Source of the DNA: an uncultured Alphaproteobacteria bacterium
GTDB lineage: Bacteria; Pseudomonadota; Alphaproteobacteria; HIMB59; GCA-002718135
Direction of reading: 5' to 3'
Length of the DNA: 64,000 bases
Assembly (NCBI GenBank): GCA_902585605.1
Contig: CACIED010000001.1
Span: 62,001-126,000 of the forward strand
Below are positions 26,854 through 36,604 of the stretch, piece after piece. A program made the translations under genes and the position numbers. Numbering within the stretch: position 1 is the first letter of the stretch; each line of letters begins with the position of its first letter. The notes below the pieces were generated by a model. That model did not search any database and was not told the DNA's origin. It worked only from the letters and a program-made list of their open reading frames with translations.

Positions 26854-28123
26854 CAATATATCTCCAACCAATATCTTTTCGATAATATCCCTCATCCCAA
26901 TTAATTTGATTGATTATATTGTGAATAGTTTCTCTAATAGTTTTTAAATCCTTACCCGTATTAGAGATATTTAATACGCGCCCCCCATTAGAAAGCCATT
27001 TGTTTTCTTTAAGCATTGTTCCTGCATGAAATAAATAGTCATCCGTTGTTAAAGTAAGATTTTCCAAATTATTAATTGGTGTCAATTTTTTATAATCCTC
27101 AGGATAACCATGAGCAGCCATTACTACTGTCATGGCGTAATCATTTTTCCACTTAATTTTTTTTATTTCATTTAAGGTGCCTATCGCTGATGCATGAAGG
27201 AGTTCTAATAAATCTGTTTCTAATAGTGGAATAATTGCTTGTGTTTCCGGATCGCCGAAACGAACATTAATTTCGAGTAAATTTGGACCCTTATCTGTTA
27301 GAATTAATCCTGCATAAAACATTCCTTGATACTTAATGCCTTGTTCAGCAAGATGTTGCACAATAGGTTCAACAAATGTTTTGGATAATTCATTCATTTT
27401 ATTTGACGAAATAGAAGGAACAGGTGTGTAGGCTCCCATACCACCAGTATTTAACCCTTTTTCTCCTTCTAAGATTTTTTTATGATCTTGTGCTGTTGTA
27501 AGTGGCAACACAAATCCATTTTTATCAACAAGTGAAAATAGGCTTACCTCTTCACCAACTAAAAATTCTTCAATAACAACAACTGAACCAGCATCACCAA
27601 AAGAATTATCTTTAAAACATTTAATCAGTGCATCTTTTGCATCTTCCATTGTTTGACAAATAATAACTCCTTTTCCTGCTGCTAAACCATCAGCTTTAAT
27701 AACAAGAGGATAGGATTGGTTTTGACAAAAAATGAAGGCGTCATCATAGTTGTCAAATACGTCATAAGCAGCTGTTGCTATATGTAATTTTTTACAAATA
27801 TCTTTTGTAAACTTTTTTGATTTTTCTAGTTCAGCTCCCATTTGATCAGGACCAAAAACTAATATAGCATTGTTCATTAAAAGGTTGGATAATCCTTGAG
27901 TTAAAGGTAGTTCTGGACCTATCACGACAAGATCAATTTTATTTTCTAGACAAAATTGAAGAATAGCATCATGATCATCAACATCTGTGATAATTGAAGA
28001 AGCAATCTCACTGATACTATCACTTCCAGGCATACAATATAAATTAGAACAATTAGGAGATTGTTTTATGCCATAACATAATGCGTGCTCTCTTCCACCA
28101 TTACCAATGACAAGAACGTTCAT
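26846..28123 (-). CDS. purD: Phosphoribosylamine-glycine ligase PurD
   Basis: ATP-grasp GAR synthetase (425 residues), the second step of purine synthesis. NVLVIGNGGREHALCYGI (residues 2-19) is the classic N-terminus. PLVIKADGLAAGKGVIIC near 134-151 is the ATP-binding loop, and LLEINVRFGDPETQAIIPLL near 281-300 carries metal ligands and the GDPETQ motif. It lies 20 bp after purF and overlaps the purC start by 8 bp. The length is standard. Confidence 0.97.
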   Translation of the reverse strand: MNVLVIGNGGREHALCYGIKQSPNCSNLYCMPGSDSISEIASSIITDVDDHDAILQFCLENKIDLVVIGPELPLTQGLSNLLMNNAILVFGPDQMGAELEKSKKFTKDICKKLHIATAAYDVFDNYDDAFIFCQNQSYPLVIKADGLAAGKGVIICQTMEDAKDALIKCFKDNSFGDAGSVVVIEEFLVGEEVSLFSLVDKNGFVLPLTTAQDHKKILEGEKGLNTGGMGAYTPVPSISSNKMNELSKTFVEPIVQHLAEQGIKYQGMFYAGLILTDKGPNLLEINVRFGDPETQAIIPLLETDLLELLHASAIGTLNEIKKIKWKNDYAMTVVMAAHGYPEDYKKLTPINNLENLTLTTDDYLFHAGTMLKENKWLSNGGRVLNISNTGKDLKTIRETIHNIINQINWDEGYYRKDIGWRYIDE

Positions 28124-28143
28124 GAAAAAAAATAATTCATTAA

Positions 28144-29631
28144 TTAATTATTTGAAGCAAGACTTAAAAATGATAGTTTTTTTAAGCTTTCGTCATTCAA
28201 GTAATCTAAAGGTCTGACTGGATACTCTCCTGTAAAATAATGATCAGTAAATTGAGGATTATCATTATCTCTCTCATCATAACCAAGAGCTTGATACAGA
28301 CCATCTAATGATAAAAATTTTAATGATTTAGCTCCAATATATTTACACATTTCCTCTAAATTTTTGTTTGCGGCCAATAATTCTTCTTGGGTCGGAGTAT
28401 CAACTCCATAAAAATCAGGATATTTAATTGCAGGTGAAGCAATACGCATATGGACTTCTTTTGCACCAAAATCATATAGCATTTTTATTATCTTAGTGGA
28501 TGTTGTTCCTCGAACCAATGAGTCGTCAATTAAAACAACTTTCTTTTTTTTAATAGAACTTTGGTTAGGATTTAGTTTTAACTTTACACCTAAACTTCTA
28601 ATTTGCTGCGTTGGCTCAATAAATGTCCTCCCCACATAATGATTTCGTATTAATCCTAACTCAAAAGGGATACCAGACTCTTGACTAAAACCAAGTGCAG
28701 CAGGAACACCAGAGTCTGGAACTGGTACGACTACATCAGGTTTTATATCGGTTTCTTTTGCTAAGTACGTACCTAAATTTTTTCTATATTCATAGGCAGT
28801 TTTGTTTTTTAAAATACTATCTGGTCGTGAAAAATAAATATATTCAAATACACATGGTTTGATTTGTTTTTTTGGAAAAGGTCTTCTACTTTCAACTTTA
28901 TTATCTTTAATAACTACAACTTCTCCATTTTCAATTTCACGGATAAATTTTGCACCTATAATGTCTAGCGCGCAAGTTTCAGAGGCAAGGATAAATGCAT
29001 TTTTAAATTTACCTAAAACAAGTGGTCGAATACCTAATGGATCTCTTGCGCCAATCAATGTACCATTAGCGATAATTGATAAAGCATAACCACCTTGAAT
29101 TTGCATTAAAGCATCAATAATTTTATTTAAAATATCTTTCTTTTTTGAACGAGCTACAAGTTGAACAATTGTTTCAGTATCTGATGTTGTTTGAAATATT
29201 GCACCTTCACGTACCATTTGCTCTCTTAAAAGGAGTGCATTAGTTAAATTACCATTATGAGCAATACTAATAGCTCCACCATGAAGATCAGCATAAAAAG
29301 GTTGTATATTCCTTATTGTTTCACCGCCCGTTGTTGAATAGCGATTGTGTCCTATCGCTATTTTTCCCTTTAACTTATCTAATGAGTGTTTCTTTGTAAA
29401 ATTATCGCCAACCAATCCAAATTTTCTTTCTGAGTGATAGGAGTTGCCATCATAACTTACAATTCCACAACCTTCTTGACCACGATGTTGCAACGCATGC
29501 AAACCAAGAGCTGTTAAGGCAGCAGCATCCTTGGTTCCACTTATTCCAAAAACTCCACACTCCTCATTAAATCTGGGAACATGAGATTGCCTTACCTCGA
29601 ATTTTTTTAGGAAATTTAATCGATTTTTCAT
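28144..29631 (-). CDS. purF: Amidophosphoribosyltransferase PurF
   Basis: Commits PRPP to purine synthesis by transferring ammonia from glutamine. The N-terminal glutaminase nucleophile would be Cys25 in NEECGVFGISG, implying a 24-residue propeptide. The PRPP-binding signature VVLIDDSLVRGTTS is near 366-379. Glutaminase residues RYSTTGG and HNGNLTNA are near 97-133. At 495 residues it is normal. PurF enzymes with propeptides are typically Bacillus-like and carry a 4Fe-4S cluster. C-terminal cysteines are sparse here; one, at EEMCKYIG near 438, fits a cluster position, but I could not confirm a full cluster set. It is followed by purD after 20 bp. Confidence 0.95.
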   Translation of the reverse strand: MKNRLNFLKKFEVRQSHVPRFNEECGVFGISGTKDAAALTALGLHALQHRGQEGCGIVSYDGNSYHSERKFGLVGDNFTKKHSLDKLKGKIAIGHNRYSTTGGETIRNIQPFYADLHGGAISIAHNGNLTNALLLREQMVREGAIFQTTSDTETIVQLVARSKKKDILNKIIDALMQIQGGYALSIIANGTLIGARDPLGIRPLVLGKFKNAFILASETCALDIIGAKFIREIENGEVVVIKDNKVESRRPFPKKQIKPCVFEYIYFSRPDSILKNKTAYEYRKNLGTYLAKETDIKPDVVVPVPDSGVPAALGFSQESGIPFELGLIRNHYVGRTFIEPTQQIRSLGVKLKLNPNQSSIKKKKVVLIDDSLVRGTTSTKIIKMLYDFGAKEVHMRIASPAIKYPDFYGVDTPTQEELLAANKNLEEMCKYIGAKSLKFLSLDGLYQALGYDERDNDNPQFTDHYFTGEYPVRPLDYLNDESLKKLSFLSLASNN

Positions 29632-29632
29632 C

Positions 29633-30202
29633 TTACTGTTGTCTTGTTAAAAGTGTTTTTGCAACCATCTGTAATGCTCTTGGATAAACCTTATGCTCTT
29701 CTATCAATATTTTCTTTGAGAGTGATTCGGTATTATCTTTCTTCAAAATCTTTACTTTTTTTTGCAATATAATCTGTCCAGAGTCAATTTTAGCGCTTAC
29801 GTAATGAACACTACAACCAGAATAGCTCGCTTTAGCCTTTATGGCCTGATCCTGAGCATTTAAGCCTTTGAAAGCTGGAAGATAGGATGGATGAATATTG
29901 ATTAATCGCGATCGCCACTTCCTTACAAATTTTGAGTCTAAAACTTGCATAAAACCAGCTAAACAAATGATATCTATATTTTTTAGATACTTCATGACTT
30001 TGCTTTCGAAATTTTTTCTTGGAATAAAATGTATGAATGGAATTTTATTTTTTTTGGCAATTGTTAAACCATTTGCTTTGGAATTATTAGAAACGACTAA
30101 TTGAACCTCTACTAAACTTTGCTTTTTAAATGATGTTTGTATTAGTGATTCTAAATTTGAACCTCTTCCCGATATGAAAATAGCAACTTGTAATTTTTTC
30201 AA
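29633..30202 (-). CDS. purN: Phosphoribosylglycinamide formyltransferase PurN
   Basis: Formyl-THF-dependent GAR transformylase (189 residues). VAIFISGRGSNLESLIQ (6-22) is the phosphate-binding N-terminus. LAGFMQVLDSKFV near 80-92 and LINIHPSYLPAFKG near 100-113 contain the catalytic Asn-His pair. GCSVHYVSAKIDSGQII near 129-145 has the catalytic Asp. The purM stop overlaps its ATG by 4 bp, and purF begins 1 bp after its end, so it is tightly coupled within the operon. Confidence 0.96.
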   Translation of the reverse strand: MKKLQVAIFISGRGSNLESLIQTSFKKQSLVEVQLVVSNNSKANGLTIAKKNKIPFIHFIPRKNFESKVMKYLKNIDIICLAGFMQVLDSKFVRKWRSRLINIHPSYLPAFKGLNAQDQAIKAKASYSGCSVHYVSAKIDSGQIILQKKVKILKKDNTESLSKKILIEEHKVYPRALQMVAKTLLTRQQ

Positions 30203-31233
30203 CTAATTGTGCACCTTGATGATTTGTTAACTTCTATTTTCCCAATTTCAAAAATATCTAAATTTTCATCTTTTATTAATTGCTCAAATTCTTTGTAATT
30301 ATTTTTTGAAATAGTCATTATCAAACCTAATCCACAATTAAAGGTCTTTAACATTTCTTCATCTGAAATTTTAGCTAAACTTTGAAACCATTGGAAAATT
30401 TCTTCATCACAAATAAATTTTTTATCAATCGTTGCTGATAAATTTTCAGATAGCATTCTTGGTGCATTACCAATAATACCTCCACCTGTTATATGAGAAA
30501 TACCGTTGATGAGATTTGTTGTTAAAATTTTTTTTAAAAAAGGAAAATATAATTTTGTTGGAGCCATTAAGGCTGCTGCATTTGTTTCATAAGATGATTT
30601 GAAATCTGTTTTTCTATGTAGATCTATATTTTTATCTTTTAAAACTTTTCGAATAAGAGAATATCCATTTGAATGAAAGCCCGAAGATCTAATTCCATAT
30701 AGAAGATCATCTTCTTTCATGACATCTCTTTTAGGTAGAATTTTTTTCCTCTCTACTGCACCAACACAAAATCCAGCAAAATCAAAATCATCTTTTTTAT
30801 AAAGCCCAGGCATCTCTGCTGTTTCACCACCAATAAGAGAGCAATTATTTATCTTGCAAGCTTCAGTGATACTTTTCATAATTTTTAAAAAAGTATTTTT
30901 ATCAATTTTGGAAGAAGCATAGTAATCTAAAAAAAATAATGGCTCTGCCCCATGGCAAAGAATATCATTAAGGCACATACCAACGAGATCATGACCCAAA
31001 CCATCTATAATATCAGTTTCAATACCTAGTAATATTTTTGTCCCTATGCCATCTGTTCCAGAGACCAATAAAGGATCTTCATATCCACAATTTTTAAGAT
31101 CAAAAATTCCACCAAATCCGCCAATTTTATCAAAATTTCCATTTCTGTTTGTTGATTTGCTTAGCTCAGAAATATCTTCAACAAGGGCATCTGTATTTTC
31201 TATATCAACACCTGCTTCTTTATATGTTGTCAT
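30199..31233 (-). CDS. purM: Phosphoribosylformylglycinamidine cyclo-ligase PurM
   Basis: AIR synthetase (344 residues), the fifth purine step. YKEAGVDIENTDALVEDI (4-21) and the VSGTDGIGTKILLGI loop near 57-71 are diagnostic. GGETAEMPGLY near 137-147 and SGFHSNGYSLIRKVL near 178-192 follow in the family order. It is first in the minus-strand operon purM-N-F-D-C and divergent from the purL gene across a 73 bp intergenic region containing a 10-bp palindrome. Confidence 0.97.
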   Translation of the reverse strand: MTTYKEAGVDIENTDALVEDISELSKSTNRNGNFDKIGGFGGIFDLKNCGYEDPLLVSGTDGIGTKILLGIETDIIDGLGHDLVGMCLNDILCHGAEPLFFLDYYASSKIDKNTFLKIMKSITEACKINNCSLIGGETAEMPGLYKKDDFDFAGFCVGAVERKKILPKRDVMKEDDLLYGIRSSGFHSNGYSLIRKVLKDKNIDLHRKTDFKSSYETNAAALMAPTKLYFPFLKKILTTNLINGISHITGGGIIGNAPRMLSENLSATIDKKFICDEEIFQWFQSLAKISDEEMLKTFNCGLGLIMTISKNNYKEFEQLIKDENLDIFEIGKIEVNKSSRCTIS

Positions 31234-31254
31234 ATTTAATTAGTTTTAAACGAA

Positions 31255-31264
31255 TCGTTAACGA
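31255..31264. promoter_or_regulatory. Palindrome between the divergent purM and purL genes
   Basis: TCGTTAACGA is a perfect 10-bp palindrome, centrally placed in the 73 bp that separates the two divergent pur operons. It could be an operator controlling both. It is not a match I can assign to a known PurR site, and short palindromes arise by chance in AT-rich DNA. Confidence 0.3.
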
Positions 31265-31306
31265 GTAAACTATTAATATAGTAAATTAAGTTGATTCGTA
31301 CTCATA

Positions 31307-34237
31307 ATGACAAATACAATTCAAATTCTCTCCATTGAGAAGACAGGGAAAGAAAGTTCACTACAAAAAGAATACAATAATAAATCCATCAAAATTATAG
31401 ATGGATATTTCTTTTCGACAAATCTTGATGATCAAAAGTTTACTAAAATAAGTAAACTTATTTCTAATGACGTTTCTCAAACAATATTAACAAAAAAAAA
31501 TGTAAATAAGGTTTTATCTAGTTATAGTAATTTTAACTGGGTTGTAGAAATAAAATTTTTACCAGGTGTAACTGATAATATTGCTACAACTGTAAAAGAA
31601 ATAATCAAAGATAATCTTAAAAGTAGTTTTAAAAGCTTTGAACTTGGTTCAACAAAAATTATTTTAATAAAAGGAAGAAAAGAAGATATTACCAAAATAT
31701 CTAAAAATGAAGCAAATCCCTTAATTCAAACAATTAAGATTTATCCATTTAAAAAATATTTAAATAATTTTAAAAAAAATCAATTTAAAATAGAAAAGGT
31801 AAAATTACCGAAAAAAAAATATAGTAAAAAAGAAATTAATTTAAATATTTCTGATCATCAACTCAGTCTTATTGGTAAACTTGGTATTGAAGAAAATGAT
31901 AAATCTAGAAGGGGAACACTTGGCTTAGATCTAGAATCTTTAAAAGCCATAAGAAATTATTTTTCCACTATAAAACGTAAACCAACAGATGTAGAAATTG
32001 AAACATTAGCACAAACGTGGTCCGAGCACTGTAAACACAAAATATTTTCAGCTAAGATTGACGATATTCACGAAGGTATATTTAAAAAATACATTAAAGG
32101 CGCAACTGAAAAAATTATTCAATTAAGAAAAGATAATTTTTGTGTTTCTCTTTTTACGGATAATGCCGGCGGAATAGAATTTAATAAAGATTGGATTATT
32201 TGTCATAAAGTTGAAACACATAATACGCCTTCAGCCTTAGATCCATTTGGCGGTGCAATCACAGGAATTGTTGGTGTTAATAGGGATTGTCTTGGATTTG
32301 GAAAGGGGGCAAAACCTATCGCTAATACGTATGCATATTATTTAGCAGACCCAAATAAAAATTATCAATTGTATCGTCAAAAAAATAATAAGGATCCAAT
32401 GCTTCCAGCAAATTTTATTGCTAAAGGTATTATCAGTGGTGTTAGAGTTGGAGGAAATTGTTCAGGTATCCCTACACCTCAAGGTAATGTGTATTTTGAT
32501 GATCGGTTTGCGGGAAAGCCTCTTGTGTTTTGTGGCACAGTTGGGATTATTCCAAAAAAAATAAAAGGAAAATTATCACATAAGAAGAAAGCTAATCCAG
32601 GAGATATTATACTAATGGCTGGAGGTAGAGTAGGAAAAGATGGTATTCACGGTGCAACATTTTCATCGGAAGAGTTAGATCCTAATAGTCCGGTTTCTGC
32701 CGTACAAATTGGTGATCCAATAACACAAAAGAAAATGTCTGATGTCATCATTAGAGAATTGCGTGATGAAAATCTTTACTCAAGCATAACAGATAATGGA
32801 GCGGGAGGATTATCATCATCAATTGGAGAAATGGCAAAAGAGAGCGGTGGTTTTATTGTTAATCTTGAAAAGATTCCCCTCAAATATAATGGTTTATATC
32901 CTTGGGAGATTTGGGTTTCTGAATCACAAGAAAGAATGACACTAGCAGTACCTCCGAAGAATGTAAAAAAAGTTATTAAGAGATTTAATTCAAGAGGTGT
33001 GGAAGCAACAATAATTGGTAAGTTTATTAAAAAAGAAAAAGCCATAGTAAAATACAATAAAACTGAAATTCTCAATTTAGATATGGAATTTCTTCATGAA
33101 GGTTATCCTAAATTAAATTTAAAAACATCTTTTCCAAAAATTAAAAAAGAAAAGAAAAAAATAATTAAAAAAAGTTCCTTAATAGATAAATTACATAAAC
33201 TTCTCTCTAGTCCAAATATTGTATCAAAAGAATTTATAGCCACACAATATGATCACGAAGTACAAGCAACCTCCATTATAAAACCATTACAAGGGGAAGG
33301 CAGAGTTTTTGGAAATGCTACTGCTATTAAACCTCTATTTGATGATGAAAAATCAATAGCTCTTTCTCAAGCTGCATATCCTCAGTACGCCGAAACAAAT
33401 CCTTATGATATGGCTGGGTGCTCTATTGATACAGCATATAAAAATTTAATTGTAAGTGGTGCTAACTTAAAAAAAATTGCAATTCTTGATAACTTTTGTT
33501 GGTGCAGCTCGGATGAACCTGATCGCTTATATCAATTGAAAGAAGCAGCAAAAGCTTGTTATGATTATGCAGTTGCTTACCAAACACCTTTTATTTCAGG
33601 AAAAGATAGTATGTTTAATGATTTTAAAGGTTTTGATAAAACTGGAAAATCAGTAAAAATTTCAATACCTCCAACATTGCTTATTTCTTCCATTGGAGTG
33701 GTAGATAAAATTTCACACTTAACAAAAATAACACCAGATGATGATGATATACTTTTAGTTTTAGGAGCTACCCGTAATGAATTACAAGATAGTGTTTATT
33801 CCAAAATTATAGGTTATGAAAAATCAAAAAATCCAGTTGTAAATAGCAAGAATGCACTTCGCACATATAAAAATTTTGAAAAAGCTAATAAACTTAGAAT
33901 TATAAATTCTGCAATTGGAATAGATTTGGGCGGACTTGGAATTGCAGTTACAAAGATGGCAATTGCTTCAAAGAAAGGTTTAACCATTGATTTAAAACTT
34001 AAAAATCAAATCTCAGTTGACCAATTTTTATTTTCTGAAACACAAAGCAGAATTCTTGTTTCCATTAAAAAAAATAAGTTAGCCAATTTTAAAAAAATAT
34101 TTAAAGCTTCTGATTATACAATCATTGGTAAATGTACGGGCTCAGATGTAATTGAGTTTAAAGATAACAAAAAAATTATGAGAGGTAAAATTTCAGATTT
34201 TGCTAAGTCATACAAACAAAATATTAGAGGGTTATGA
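31307..34237 (+). CDS. purL: Phosphoribosylformylglycinamidine synthase, PurS-PurL fusion
   Basis: Synthetase subunit of FGAM synthase, 976 residues against about 740 for ordinary alphaproteobacterial PurL. Residues 1-130 contain a PurS-like region, with WVVEIKFLPGVTDNIATTVKEI near 77-98 resembling PurS. The PurL core then starts with QLSLIGKLGIEEND. It has TWSEHCKHKIFSA near 242, CHKVETHNTPSALDPFGGA near 304-322 (metal and substrate site), GGNCSGIPTPQGNVYF near 384 and SDNGAGGLS-like ITDNGAGGLSSSIGEM near 498-513. There is no glutaminase domain; purQ follows with a 4 bp overlap. This PurSL arrangement replaces the separate purS-purL pair usual for alphaproteobacteria. Confidence 0.92.
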   Translation: MTNTIQILSIEKTGKESSLQKEYNNKSIKIIDGYFFSTNLDDQKFTKISKLISNDVSQTILTKKNVNKVLSSYSNFNWVVEIKFLPGVTDNIATTVKEIIKDNLKSSFKSFELGSTKIILIKGRKEDITKISKNEANPLIQTIKIYPFKKYLNNFKKNQFKIEKVKLPKKKYSKKEINLNISDHQLSLIGKLGIEENDKSRRGTLGLDLESLKAIRNYFSTIKRKPTDVEIETLAQTWSEHCKHKIFSAKIDDIHEGIFKKYIKGATEKIIQLRKDNFCVSLFTDNAGGIEFNKDWIICHKVETHNTPSALDPFGGAITGIVGVNRDCLGFGKGAKPIANTYAYYLADPNKNYQLYRQKNNKDPMLPANFIAKGIISGVRVGGNCSGIPTPQGNVYFDDRFAGKPLVFCGTVGIIPKKIKGKLSHKKKANPGDIILMAGGRVGKDGIHGATFSSEELDPNSPVSAVQIGDPITQKKMSDVIIRELRDENLYSSITDNGAGGLSSSIGEMAKESGGFIVNLEKIPLKYNGLYPWEIWVSESQERMTLAVPPKNVKKVIKRFNSRGVEATIIGKFIKKEKAIVKYNKTEILNLDMEFLHEGYPKLNLKTSFPKIKKEKKKIIKKSSLIDKLHKLLSSPNIVSKEFIATQYDHEVQATSIIKPLQGEGRVFGNATAIKPLFDDEKSIALSQAAYPQYAETNPYDMAGCSIDTAYKNLIVSGANLKKIAILDNFCWCSSDEPDRLYQLKEAAKACYDYAVAYQTPFISGKDSMFNDFKGFDKTGKSVKISIPPTLLISSIGVVDKISHLTKITPDDDDILLVLGATRNELQDSVYSKIIGYEKSKNPVVNSKNALRTYKNFEKANKLRIINSAIGIDLGGLGIAVTKMAIASKKGLTIDLKLKNQISVDQFLFSETQSRILVSIKKNKLANFKKIFKASDYTIIGKCTGSDVIEFKDNKKIMRGKISDFAKSYKQNIRGL

Positions 34238-34998
34238 ACGTATTAGTGCTGTCAGGTTATGGTATTAATTGTGAAAATGAAACACTACATGCATTTGAAG
34301 TAGTAGGATTTAAAGGAAAAATTATTCATATTAATGATCTGATTCAAAATCCTAAACAACTTAATAACTATCAAGTATTCGCTATACCTGGTGGTTTTTC
34401 TTATGGCGATGATACAGGTTCAGGAAATGCAATGGCAAAAAAAATTATGACCAATTTGTATGATCAGCTAATAGATTTTTCACTAAAAGATAAATTAGTC
34501 ATAGGCATTTGTAATGGATGCCAAATATTAATTAATCTTGGATTAGTTCCAAGCCTAAATAAAAAAGATGCAGAAGTGGCATTGATTGAAAATAAATCTG
34601 GTAGCTATGAGTGTCGATGGGTTGATGTAAAAGTAAGTAATAATAAATCACCATGGCTAAAAAATATTAGTACGCTGAGCTTGCCTGTTGCCCATCAAGA
34701 AGGACAATTTATGATACCTATTAATCTACTAAAAAGTATCAAAGCTAATAACCTTATTGGTTTGCAATACATTAATCATCATAAAAAATTAGCAAAAGGT
34801 CAATTTCCTTTTAATCCGAATGGATCTAAAGATGATATCGCTGCGCTAACAAATCAAAATGGTAATGTTCTTGCAATGATGCCTCATCCTGAAAGAGCGT
34901 TTTATCATTATCATATTCCCAATTGGCAAAGTAAAACCATAAAAAAATTTGGGGATGGATATAAAATTTTTATGAACGCAAAAAAATTCTTTGCATAA
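34234..34998 (+). CDS. purQ: FGAM synthase glutaminase subunit PurQ
   Basis: Class I glutamine amidotransferase (254 residues) that supplies ammonia to the PurSL subunit. PGGFSYGDDTGSGNAMA near 52-68 is the PurQ hallmark. The nucleophilic cysteine lies in GICNGCQIL near 92-100. The catalytic His-Glu pair is in MMPHPERAF near 215. It overlaps purL by 4 bp and ends only 1 bp from the convergent mutY stop. At 254 residues it is longer than the roughly 225-residue PurQ of the purS-type system, consistent with coevolution with the fused partner. Confidence 0.95.
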   Translation: MNVLVLSGYGINCENETLHAFEVVGFKGKIIHINDLIQNPKQLNNYQVFAIPGGFSYGDDTGSGNAMAKKIMTNLYDQLIDFSLKDKLVIGICNGCQILINLGLVPSLNKKDAEVALIENKSGSYECRWVDVKVSNNKSPWLKNISTLSLPVAHQEGQFMIPINLLKSIKANNLIGLQYINHHKKLAKGQFPFNPNGSKDDIAALTNQNGNVLAMMPHPERAFYHYHIPNWQSKTIKKFGDGYKIFMNAKKFFA

Positions 34999-34999
34999 A

Positions 35000-36049
35000 T
35001 TATACTGCTATATCTACTATTTTTTTCATCACAGTTGGCATTCTAGATCTAGAATAAGAAGATTTCTTTATCCAATTACTTTTTGATAATTTTGCTTTTT
35101 TAACATTTCCATAAAAAATTTCTGTTTCTAAATCAAAATGACTAAATGAATATTCAAATGAACCTTTAGATTGTAATTTTGTTTTTATTTTTTGTATATC
35201 TTGATCAGTAGTTAGCAATTTTTTATTTTTAACCCAGACATCATTTGGTACTTCAAGCATGGAGGCCAACATTCCTTTATTTGGTCTACTTCGCACAAGG
35301 ATTTCATTCTTTTCATTCACAATTACATAAGCTCTTGTATACTTTATGGGCTTAATAGTTTTCTTTTTTAGTTTTAAAGGAATTTTTTGCTGTAAATTCT
35401 TTTTGTATGATTGGCAAAATTTATTAATTCCACAAATATTACATTTAGGGTTTCTTGGAAGACAGATCTCTGATCCGTAATCCATAAAAGATTGAATTAA
35501 ATTTGAAGAGTATTTATCTGAGATGAATTTTTTTCCTAAATCTTTAAGTTTATTTTTGACTTTATTAATTGGTTTATCGATAGCATATAACCTAACCAAA
35601 ATTCTCTCAATATTAGCATCTAGTGGTATAACTGATTGATTATATCCTATTCCAAGAATTGCTTTTGCTGTGTAATCTCCAATGCCAGGAAGTTGGATGA
35701 GTTCATCATAAGTTTTTGGTATATTATTTTTAAAATTTTTATGAATTATTTTTGCAGACTTTAATAAATTTCTTGCTCTTGAATAATAACCAAGGCCTGA
35801 CCAGAACTTTAACATATTTGGCTCTGAAGTTTGCGCTAATTTATTTAAAGAAGGCCATTTTAAAATAAAATCATTAAATTTGTTTGTTACGGTATTTACT
35901 GTTGTTTGTTGGAGCATATACTCGCTTACAAAAACAAAGTATGGATCAGGTAAATTGAGAGTATTTTTCTTCCGCCACGGTAAATTTCTGGCATTCACGG
36001 AATACCATTGAAGCAAAAACTTTGTTACTTGTGTTTCGTGTTTAAACAT
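35000..36049 (-). CDS. mutY: A/G-specific adenine DNA glycosylase MutY
   Basis: Removes adenine mispaired with 8-oxoguanine. The start ATG is at 36049. Catalytic Glu43 lies in SEYMLQQTTV, the helix-hairpin-helix is LPGIGDYTAKAILGI (120-134), and catalytic Asp144 lies in PLDANIERI. The 4Fe-4S motif is C196-x6-C203-x2-C206-x5-C212. The C-terminal NUDIX-like domain, about 230-349, recognises 8-oxoG. All key residues are present, in contrast to the cysteine-free uracil glycosylase in the same window. It is divergent from the DciA-like gene with a short promoter gap. Confidence 0.96.
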   Translation of the reverse strand: MFKHETQVTKFLLQWYSVNARNLPWRKKNTLNLPDPYFVFVSEYMLQQTTVNTVTNKFNDFILKWPSLNKLAQTSEPNMLKFWSGLGYYSRARNLLKSAKIIHKNFKNNIPKTYDELIQLPGIGDYTAKAILGIGYNQSVIPLDANIERILVRLYAIDKPINKVKNKLKDLGKKFISDKYSSNLIQSFMDYGSEICLPRNPKCNICGINKFCQSYKKNLQQKIPLKLKKKTIKPIKYTRAYVIVNEKNEILVRSRPNKGMLASMLEVPNDVWVKNKKLLTTDQDIQKIKTKLQSKGSFEYSFSHFDLETEIFYGNVKKAKLSKSNWIKKSSYSRSRMPTVMKKIVDIAV

Positions 36050-36082
36050 ATTGCTTTCATATTTAGGTACTATAAATTATTT

Positions 36083-36604
36083 ATGCATATGGACAAAAAA
36101 AATATAAAGCAAAAAAGAACATTTGTTCCACAATCTATTGGCGATACTCTGAGGAAGATAAATAGAAAATTTTCCTCTAAATATAATCGTACAGAATTTA
36201 TAATTAACTCCAAATGGCCTGAAATTGCTGGTAGTTATTTTAAAGAATATTCAGAGCCTTTAAACGTTTCAAGGGTGCGTGATTTTGAAAATGATGTAGG
36301 TGAGACAGTATATAAAAATTATCTAAATGTGAGTGTTGCTCCAGCCGCTGCCATTGAATTTCAACACTTTAAGGACACTATAATTGAAAAAATTAATACT
36401 TATTTTGGCTATAAAGCTATAATAGACTTGAGAATTCATCAAAATTACATACCTAAATATACTCATATGAAACAAAATAAAAATAAACAAATTGATAAAA
36501 ACGACATAGAATTTGTTAAGCAAAACGTTAAAGAATTTCAAAATCCAGATTTGAAAAAATCGCTATTAAATTTAGGTAATAAAATTACAACTGAGGACAA
36601 ATAA
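36083..36604 (+). CDS. DUF721/DciA-like protein
   Basis: A 173-residue protein of the DUF721 family, which includes DciA, the ancestral loader of replicative helicase DnaB. The N-terminal half contains FVPQSIGDTLRKINRKFSSK and TEFIINSKWPEIAG, which match the DUF721 core (an initial helix followed by W-x-x-I-x-G). The frame is open back to 36008, but the extra residues are hydrophobic and overlap mutY. ATG at 36083 (or 36089) is the better start. The C-terminus is Lys/Asn-rich. It is followed by dsbA (1 bp overlap) and smc in the usual alphaproteobacterial order. Confidence 0.8.
   Translation: MHMDKKNIKQKRTFVPQSIGDTLRKINRKFSSKYNRTEFIINSKWPEIAGSYFKEYSEPLNVSRVRDFENDVGETVYKNYLNVSVAPAAAIEFQHFKDTIIEKINTYFGYKAIIDLRIHQNYIPKYTHMKQNKNKQIDKNDIEFVKQNVKEFQNPDLKKSLLNLGNKITTEDK

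Noticed and set aside
26854-26895. Longer N-terminus for purC
   Set aside because: The extra 14 residues overlap purD further and lack conservation; ATG 26853 has a good ribosome-binding site and starts at the conserved N-terminus.
36008-36082. Longer N-terminus for the DUF721 gene
   Set aside because: It would overlap mutY and add a hydrophobic, non-conserved segment; ATG 36083 starts just before the conserved core.
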